DNA from: Bifidobacterium avesanii
Lineage (GTDB): Bacteria; Actinomycetota; Actinomycetes; Actinomycetales; Bifidobacteriaceae
NCBI RefSeq assembly: GCF_009299475.1
Contig: NZ_WBSN01000007.1
Span: 62,001-126,000 of the forward strand
Direction: 5' to 3'
Length of the DNA: 64,000 bases
The position numbers and the translations under genes are program-made. Under the pieces are notes generated by a model that was not told the origin of the DNA, made no database searches, and saw nothing but the letters and a program-made list of their open reading frames with translations. Shown here piece by piece: positions 58,850-64,000 of the stretch (the first letter of the stretch is position 1; each line of letters starts with the position of its first letter).

Positions 58850-60280
58850 CTACACCCTATTGCCATACAGATCGTCAGCCGTGACGAATGCCATGCGACC
58901 ATCCCCGGTGTATTTGACGGCGGTTGCCGCACTGACGGGTTCCTTGGTGAACAGCATGAGCCGGGTGCCATCCGCGGGATACCCCGGTACCAGTCCAACG
59001 CGTTCGTTCAGCTGCGCGAGCACTTTGGTCTCATTGATCGCATTGCGCCATTTGCATTCCCCAAGCACGATCTGCCGGCTGGACGGATCCGCGGCGATGA
59101 CGTCGATGTCCGTTTGTTCATGGGCGATGGGGTTGTTGCCCCACCATTTGCCGAACTTCGTGGCGATGAACGGCAGCCTTCCCGCGGCATTGCTGCGTAT
59201 GAGCCACTGCAGACAGACGGTTTCGAACTGTTGGCCCACGTAGGTGTCGAACGCCGGGCCGAACGCCAGTTTGCGTGCCACGGCTTCGCTGATCCCGCTC
59301 TCGATGATGCCGGCGTTGCGGCCGACGAACCGGAACCAGTATGCGAAGAACGGGTCGGCGATGTCGTACATGCCCTTGCGGGATTTGCTTGGGTCGTCTC
59401 CGAACGGCACTTTGCGTTCGATGAGCTTCAGCTCGATCAGGGTTTTCAGGTATCGGTTGATCACAGCCGGATCCGTCCCCGCATGCTCTGCGATGAGCTT
59501 CGGCGTTGCATTGCCCCCGGCGATGGATTGCAGGATGGAAAAGTAGAGCGCCGGTTCGCGCAGCTCCTGTCGCAGCAGCATGATCGGCTCCTCGCGCAGT
59601 GCCCCGAGACTGTCGAAGCACAGGCGCAGAACATTGCTCTCAAAGCCGTCATTCTCCCTGAGGCGAGCCAGATAATACGGTGTTCCGCCAAAGGTGGTGT
59701 AATACCGGATCAGGTCCTTCGGCTCGGTGTTCGGCAGGAATTCCGCCGCGTCCGCATAGTCGAACGGCAGGAGTCTGATCTGGGCGGTCCGGCGGCCGTA
59801 GAGTGGGCTTTTCCGTCCCAACACTTTGCTTTCCATGAATCCCTCGTTGCTGCCCGATAGGATCAGGGTGACATTGGTGCCGAGGAATCCGTGGTCAATG
59901 GCTATCTGCAGCGCCGACGGGAGAGACGGTTCGGCAGCGGCGGCGTAAGGAAACTCGTCGAATACGAGCACGAATTGCTTGTTGCCGTCGGCCTTGGCCC
60001 GTTCCGTAACGAACGAGAAGGCATCTGTCCATCCGGCGAAGGCGGGGGTTGATTCGGGCATGTCGAAAAAAGCGCAGACAGCTCTGGAGAAGTCGGCGAG
60101 ATTCAGTTTGGCGCTTTGCTGCAGCGCCGTAAAGTACAGCACGCGCTTGTTTTTCACAAATTCATCGATGAGGAAGGTCTTGCCCACATGTCTGCGCCCG
60201 TACAGCACCACCATCTCGAACCCGGTGCCTTGGTAAAGACGTTCCAGCGTGTCCAGCTCGTGCCTGCGCCCCACGAACAT
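58850..60280 (-). CDS. DUF234-type AAA ATPase
   Basis: The protein has 476 residues. The P-loop is VVLYGRRHVGKTFLIDEF (about 24-41) and Walker B FVLVFDEFPYAAAA. After the ATPase domain, a winged-helix segment (PKLIAEHAGTDPAVINRYLKT, about 258-280) precedes the C-terminal DUF234 region, a restriction-nuclease-like fold with QTDIDVIAADPSSRQIVLGE followed by CKW (PD-(D/E)XK-like Asp, Glu, Lys). Such archaeal-type ATPases are common in bifidobacteria and of unknown role. The base composition is slightly lower in G+C than neighbours. An inverted repeat lies 31 bases upstream of its start. Confidence 0.8.
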   Translation of the reverse strand: MFVGRRHELDTLERLYQGTGFEMVVLYGRRHVGKTFLIDEFVKNKRVLYFTALQQSAKLNLADFSRAVCAFFDMPESTPAFAGWTDAFSFVTERAKADGNKQFVLVFDEFPYAAAAEPSLPSALQIAIDHGFLGTNVTLILSGSNEGFMESKVLGRKSPLYGRRTAQIRLLPFDYADAAEFLPNTEPKDLIRYYTTFGGTPYYLARLRENDGFESNVLRLCFDSLGALREEPIMLLRQELREPALYFSILQSIAGGNATPKLIAEHAGTDPAVINRYLKTLIELKLIERKVPFGDDPSKSRKGMYDIADPFFAYWFRFVGRNAGIIESGISEAVARKLAFGPAFDTYVGQQFETVCLQWLIRSNAAGRLPFIATKFGKWWGNNPIAHEQTDIDVIAADPSSRQIVLGECKWRNAINETKVLAQLNERVGLVPGYPADGTRLMLFTKEPVSAATAVKYTGDGRMAFVTADDLYGNRV

Positions 60281-60310
60281 CGGTGGCCCCTGCCTTCCCT
60301 CGCGCCATAT

Positions 60311-60347
60311 TAACTAACTTACGATTAAGAGTATCACGAGTTAGTTA
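60311..60347. promoter_or_regulatory. Inverted repeat upstream of the DUF234 ATPase
   Basis: TAACTAACT (60311-60319) is perfectly inverted at 60339-60347, in an AT-rich patch just before the ATPase start. It may be a promoter-overlapping operator. Confidence 0.5.
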
Positions 60348-60410
60348 TTTGCCGACAGATACCGAGGGATGCCGAGAGGCGCGGCAATGACCAAGCCTGC
60401 GCGTTCGGCC

Positions 60411-60550
60411 CGGCGTTCCCGCGGGCCAAATCGTCGCTTCCATGCGGAACGCCGTCTGTCGCGCAGCCAACTCCCCGGTCGGGGGGGGCTGTTGTCGCCA
60501 TAACGATCGAGGGGCGGCAAACCGGACCCATGCCGGCTCAACCGCCCCTC
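60411..60550. terminator. Two hairpins downstream of trpS
   Basis: CGGCGTTCC (60411-60419) pairs with 60446-60454, and GAGGGGCGG (60509-60517) pairs with 60542-60550, with CCGG pairs inside the second. The second lies 21 bases past the trpS stop and is the likely terminator. A run of eight G (60481-60488) sits between them. Confidence 0.55.
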
Positions 60551-60571
60551 AGTCCGTTGTCGCGAAACGCT

Positions 60572-61672
60572 TCAGTACTTCATGCCCATGGCCTCGCGCA
60601 CCTGGTCGAGGGTTTCCTCGGCGATCGCGTTGGCGCGCTTGTTGCCGTCCTCGAGGATGTCGCGCACGGTGTCCATGTCCTTGGCCAGCTCGGCGCGGCG
60701 CTCGCGGTGCGGGGCGAGGAAGTTGTTCACGGACTCGATCACGTACGCCTTGAGCGCGCCGGCGCCCGCGTCGCCGATCTCGGCGGCGATGTCCTTCGGG
60801 TCGCGGCCGGTCACGAGGCCCGCGGTGGTGAGCAGGGCGGAGACCTGCGGGCGGGCGATCGGGTCGAACGTGATCCTGCGCTCGGAGTCGGTCGGGCTCT
60901 TCTTGATGAGCTTGGCGGTCTCCTCGGCGGTGGCGCCCAGCATGATCGAGTTGCCGTAGGACTTGCTCATCTTGCGCCCGTCGAGGCCCGGGATCTCCGG
61001 CGCGTCGGACAGGATGGCGGCCGGCTCCGGGAACACCGGGTGCTTCTTGGCGTAACGCTCGTTGAAGCGGCGGGCGATGGTGCGGGTGATCTCCACGTGC
61101 GGCAGGTTGTCCTTGCCGATCGGCACCACGTTGGCCTTGCAGAACAGGATGTCGCACGCCTGATGCACCGGGTAGGTGAGCAGCAGGCCGGTCAGCGCGT
61201 GGCCGGAGGCCTCCATCTCGGACTTCACGGTCGGGTTGCGGTGCAGCTCGGCCTCGGTCACGAGCGAGAGGAACGGCAGCATGAGCTGGTTCTCGGCCGG
61301 CACGGCGGAGTGCGTGAAGATCATGGTCTTCTTCGGGTCGATGCCGGCGGCCATGTAGTCGAGCACCAGGTTGAGCACGTTGTCCTGAATGTGCTCGGTG
61401 GTGTCGCGGTCGGTGATGACCTGATAGTCGGCGATGATGATGTTCGTATTCACGCCGCGGTTCTGCATGGCCACGCGCTCCTTGATGGAGCCGAAGTAGT
61501 GGCCCAGATGCAGGCGGCCGGTGGGACGGTCGCCGGTGAGCATGGTGAACTTGCCCGGCTCGGCCTCCAGCTTGGCGAGCGTCGCGTCGGATCGCTTCTT
61601 CGCCGCCAGGAAGCTCGCGCTCATTTCGTTTCCAGCCGCCGTCAGCTGCGTCTCGGTCTGCTCGTCAGTCAT
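60572..61672 (-). CDS. trpS: Tryptophanyl-tRNA synthetase
   Basis: The protein has 366 residues. The class I signatures are present: TGDRPTGRLHLGHYFGSIKE (HIGH variant HLGH) and LDGRKMSKSYGN (KMSKS). Further conserved segments are IIIADYQVIT, NLVLDYMAAGIDP and PIGKDNLPHVEITR. It charges tRNA-Trp. The start is MTDEQTETQ, with about 35 residues before the HLGH region, within family range. It is divergent from the DUF3073 gene; the 140-base spacer contains a direct repeat AAAAGTTC (61706-61713 and 61725-61732). Confidence 0.97.
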   Translation of the reverse strand: MTDEQTETQLTAAGNEMSASFLAAKKRSDATLAKLEAEPGKFTMLTGDRPTGRLHLGHYFGSIKERVAMQNRGVNTNIIIADYQVITDRDTTEHIQDNVLNLVLDYMAAGIDPKKTMIFTHSAVPAENQLMLPFLSLVTEAELHRNPTVKSEMEASGHALTGLLLTYPVHQACDILFCKANVVPIGKDNLPHVEITRTIARRFNERYAKKHPVFPEPAAILSDAPEIPGLDGRKMSKSYGNSIMLGATAEETAKLIKKSPTDSERRITFDPIARPQVSALLTTAGLVTGRDPKDIAAEIGDAGAGALKAYVIESVNNFLAPHRERRAELAKDMDTVRDILEDGNKRANAIAEETLDQVREAMGMKY

Positions 61673-61812
61673 CGACTGCCCCTTGTTTATGTGTAAGAAC
61701 GGTACAAAAGTTCGCTTTTATGGTAAAAGTTCAAGCCGACAACCTAACAGGTGGTATCCTCTTCTGTGATGAATTGATCGAAACTCGAGAATCGTAAAGT
61801 CAGGGGATCAAC

Positions 61813-62178
61813 ATGGGTCGCGGACGTCAGAAAGCAAAGCAGCAGAAAATTGCCCGTAAGCTCAAGTACCTGACAACCGATACCGATTACGACGAGCTCG
61901 CCAAGGAGCTCAGCTCGCAGGAGGTCGGCACCGGTTCGTTCGATCCGTTCGCGGACGTCGAGGAAGCCGATCAGGAGCGCGCCGCCGGTGCTGCGGACGC
62001 CGCTTCGCAGACCTCCGACACGCCCGAAACCGCGGATGATCTGGACGAGTATGCCAAGTGGGCCGCGGAGGCCGCCGCGAAGGCGACGAGCGGGGAGATG
62101 CCGAAGGTGAAGGCCGTGCCGAAGCCGCACAAGCCCATCCCCATGCCCATTCCGAGCGCCCTCAAGCCCAAGAAGTGA
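61813..62178 (+). CDS. DUF3073 protein
   Basis: The protein has 121 residues. The N-terminus MGRGRQKAKQQKIARKLKYL and the following TDYDELAKELSS are the hallmark of the actinobacterial DUF3073 family. The middle is acidic and Ala-rich, and the C-terminal tail is basic and Pro-rich (KPHKPIPMPIPSALKPKK). It has no membrane segment and is probably partly disordered; the basic start suggests nucleic-acid contact, which is inference. The function of the family is unknown. The stop is 11 bases before a long inverted repeat. Confidence 0.9.
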   Translation: MGRGRQKAKQQKIARKLKYLTTDTDYDELAKELSSQEVGTGSFDPFADVEEADQERAAGAADAASQTSDTPETADDLDEYAKWAAEAAAKATSGEMPKVKAVPKPHKPIPMPIPSALKPKK

Positions 62179-62189
62179 TCGTCGACGGC

Positions 62190-62260
62190 GCAAAAGTTGC
62201 AGAACCGGTCGCATAGGCGGCCGAATCCGTGCGTTACGCGCCCGAATCTGCAACTTTTGC
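62190..62260. repeat. Perfect 14-base inverted repeat after DUF3073
   Basis: GCAAAAGTTGCAGA (62190-62203) pairs perfectly with 62247-62260 around a 43-base centre that holds a GTGCG/CGCGC hairpin. It fills the 94-base gap between convergent genes and may serve as a bidirectional terminator, the right arm ending in a short T-run. Confidence 0.8.
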
Positions 62261-62272
62261 GGTGCTGGCCCA

Positions 62273-62725
62273 TCAAAGCGGCAGCAGGTCGCTCAGATCG
62301 TCGCGCTCGCCCACGGCGGTGATGCGTCCGGCGTCCTTCTCCTCGGACCATGCGGTTACGCCCGCGGCCAGCCGCAGCCACACGTCCGGCTCCAGCTCGA
62401 TCACGTCCGGCGGGGTGAGGTTGTGCGGATCCGAGGCCGGGCCGTCCAGAATCTTGATCGCGCCCCACGGGGCCACGCGCACCTCCACGCCCTCGCCGGG
62501 CGCGCGCCACTCCAGCAGGAACAGCGAGTAGCGCACGGCCATCGCCCATACCGGCCGCGGCAGATCGGGGCTGATCGTCAGCCGGTGCGCCAAGCCGGCC
62601 CTGTCTGCCCTGCCCGCACCCGGTTCCCCGTCGCCGCCCTCGTTCATCAGCGCCGCCGCGGCCTCTCGCCACCGTTCCCAAGCCGTGCGCCCTTTGTTCA
62701 AATCCTGCTGCCGTAGTACCGTCAT
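62273..62725 (-). CDS. Sterol-carrier-family-like protein
   Basis: The protein has 150 residues from ATG 62725 (MTVLRQQDLNKGRTAWERW); ATG 62734 and further upstream codons are possible, and no ribosome site is visible, so translation may be leaderless. The middle, SLFLLEWRAPGEGVEVRVAP, and the C-terminal VIELEPDVWLRLAAGVTAW match the small actinobacterial SCP2/maleylpyruvate-isomerase-associated family. Such proteins have a hydrophobic-ligand-binding fold, but their role is not established. It is convergent with DUF3073 and divergent from the phosphorylase gene. Confidence 0.7.
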   Translation of the reverse strand: MTVLRQQDLNKGRTAWERWREAAAALMNEGGDGEPGAGRADRAGLAHRLTISPDLPRPVWAMAVRYSLFLLEWRAPGEGVEVRVAPWGAIKILDGPASDPHNLTPPDVIELEPDVWLRLAAGVTAWSEEKDAGRITAVGERDDLSDLLPL

Positions 62726-62901
62726 AAGTGACATTGTGCGACGAAGCGAGGTCATCATCACGGCGAACCGGCGGCGGAAGCGCCCGGACGGCTCGGCGCC
62801 GGGCATTCCGCAAGAGCGCAGGCAAACTACATAATGACAACGGTTTCATAGGTGAAATATGGTGTGTTGCCAAGATTTGTCGCTACACTTGATCACTAAG
62901 A

Positions 62902-62917
62902 GTGAGAACGTTTGCGC
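62902..62917. promoter_or_regulatory. Possible MalR-type operator before the phosphorylase gene
   Basis: GTGAGAACGTTTGCGC has one arm matching the LacI-family maltose-regulator half-site (ACGTTTGCGC) and a weaker other arm. It lies about 100 bases before the phosphorylase start. The match is by eye only. Confidence 0.3.
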
Positions 62918-63013
62918 AGCGTAACGTAGAGTTCATTCCATCGTTTGTCTGCCGACACCTCAACGAGGGCATAATTACTCTTGGAACATATTGCAACGAA
63001 AGAGAGTCATCAC

Positions 63014-64000
63014 ATGACCGAAATCACTGCACCCAAGTCGCCTGTCACGACTGCCGAGTTTGCTGACGGCATTCGCGAACAGCTCAAGTACGGACAGGGC
63101 GTGACCCCCGAGCAGGCCACCCCCGCCGACGTCTACGTCGCTTCCTCCCTCGTCGTTCGCCACTACCTGCAGGACGCGTGGTTCAAGACCCAGCAGGACA
63201 TGGTCAACGGCAAGACCAAGGCCGTCGGCTACCTTTCCGCCGAATTCCTGATCGGCAAGCAGCTGCGCAACGCCCTGCTCAACGCCGGCATGCTGGACCA
63301 GTTCGACGAGGCCGTCGAGAGCCTGGGCTTCGACCCGCAGACCGTCGTCGACGCCGAGTACGAGCCGGCCCTCGGCAACGGTGGTCTGGGCCGTCTGGCC
63401 GCCTGCTACGTCGATTCCCTCGCCTCCCTGGGCGTGCCCGCCTTCGGCTACGGCATCCAGTACCGCTACGGCATCTTCCGCCAGGAGTTCGACTCCGAGG
63501 GCCGTCAGGTCGAGAAGCCGGAATACTGGCTCGCCAACGAGGAGCCGTGGGGCCACGTCGACTACAACCGCTCCCAGAAGGTCTCCTTCGGCGGCACCGT
63601 CGTCGAGGAGAACGGCCGCAAGGTCTGGAAGCCGGCTTGGTCCGTGCGCGCCGTCCCGGTCGACTACATGGTCCCGGGCTACGCCTCCGGCCGCGTGGAC
63701 ACCCTGCGCCTGTGGTCCGCCCGTTCCTACGACGAGTTCGACCTGCTCACCTTCAACAAGTCCGAGTATCTGGACGCCGTCAAGCCCAAGGTCGAGGCCG
63801 AGAACATCTCCAAGATCCTCTACCCGGAGGATTCCACCCCGCAGGGCAAGCGCCTGCGCCTCGAGCAGCAGTACTTCTTCGTGGCCGCGTCCATCCAGGA
63901 CGTCATCCGCGTGTTCTACCCGGGCCAGAGCAACCCGGACCTCACCACGCTGCCGGACAAGATCACCTTCCAGCTCAACGACACCCATCCGGTCATCGGC
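63014..64000 (+). CDS. glgP: Glycogen/maltodextrin phosphorylase (N-terminal part)
   Basis: The gene starts at ATG 63014 and runs off the right edge after 329 codons with no stop. The GT35 phosphorylase signatures are seen: AVGYLSAEFLIGKQLRNALL, PALGNGGLGRLAACYVDSLA, YGIFRQEFDSEGRQVEKPEY and, at the edge, ITFQLNDTHPVIG. The enzyme releases glucose 1-phosphate from alpha-1,4-glucans with pyridoxal phosphate; the cofactor lysine lies beyond the window. The codon use is strongly biased to C-ending codons (gtc, ttc, tac), more so than neighbours, which suggests high expression. Confidence 0.95.
   Translation, partial: MTEITAPKSPVTTAEFADGIREQLKYGQGVTPEQATPADVYVASSLVVRHYLQDAWFKTQQDMVNGKTKAVGYLSAEFLIGKQLRNALLNAGMLDQFDEAVESLGFDPQTVVDAEYEPALGNGGLGRLAACYVDSLASLGVPAFGYGIQYRYGIFRQEFDSEGRQVEKPEYWLANEEPWGHVDYNRSQKVSFGGTVVEENGRKVWKPAWSVRAVPVDYMVPGYASGRVDTLRLWSARSYDEFDLLTFNKSEYLDAVKPKVEAENISKILYPEDSTPQGKRLRLEQQYFFVAASIQDVIRVFYPGQSNPDLTTLPDKITFQLNDTHPVIG

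Noticed and set aside
60481..60488. Run of eight G as a phase-variation switch
   Set aside because: It is intergenic, downstream of trpS and over 130 bases from the nearest start codon upstream of the ATPase gene; no promoter spacing effect can be argued.

Overview
The window reads as a high-GC actinobacterial chromosome, most likely a Bifidobacterium, starting at the replication origin. It opens in the dnaA-dnaN spacer with several DnaA boxes and continues dnaN-recF-dciA-gyrB-gyrA, the usual bifidobacterial/actinobacterial origin order. Other lineage hints are DUF3566 after gyrA, DUF3073, an ahpC-trxB pair, phosphoenolpyruvate carboxylase, an actinobacterial ThrE-type exporter and a beta-class carbonic anhydrase. 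The species cannot be fixed from sequence reading alone.

Layout. 1-8.6 kb: origin and replication/topology genes. 8.6-12.1 kb: an alpha/beta hydrolase, a hemolysin III-type membrane protein and a TIM-barrel isomerase/epimerase-like protein. 12.3-18.2 kb: an unusual accessory cluster in which a LuxR-type response regulator and a histidine kinase are followed by three TraX-family membrane proteins and one secreted or anchored protein of unknown function; the middle TraX gene lies in an AT-rich island. 18.4-23.2 kb: an (alpha/alpha)6 glycosidase, glutamate dehydrogenase, an AEC permease and acylphosphatase. 23.3-30.0 kb: three zinc-ribbon membrane proteins, two with extracellular PASTA repeats but no kinase domain. 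30.2-38.3 kb: glycerate kinase, tRNA-Ala and tRNA-Ile, a YgjP-type metallopeptidase, Dps, a CBS/CorC membrane protein, carbonic anhydrase, AhpC and a thioredoxin reductase carrying a C-terminal AhpF-like redox domain. 38.6-50.6 kb: another zinc-ribbon protein, ppc, a ThrE-type exporter, a DUF559 nuclease-like protein, a PutP-type symporter and an amidohydrolase. 50.7-58.8 kb: a LacI regulator divergent from a 2184-residue cell-wall-anchored protein (beta-helix, SGNH hydrolase, FIVAR-like repeats). 58.9-64 kb: a DUF234 ATPase, trpS, DUF3073, a sterol-carrier-like protein and the start of a glycogen/maltodextrin phosphorylase.

How parts work together. The origin block encodes the sliding clamp, recombination mediator, helicase-loading factor and gyrase. 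Dps, AhpC and the TrxB-AhpF-like fusion form an oxidative-stress module for an organism expected to lack catalase. Ppc and carbonic anhydrase fit bicarbonate-dependent anaplerosis. The LacI/giant-protein pair looks like a glycan-foraging locus.

The most striking feature is not a gene. At least ten intergenic gaps hold long, locus-specific inverted repeats, often as twin hairpins or as a closing stem around two hairpins. The clearest is at 40272-40350, where three perfect helices meet with no unpaired base at the junction. The structures occur between convergent, divergent and co-directional genes, so simple transcription termination does not explain all of them.
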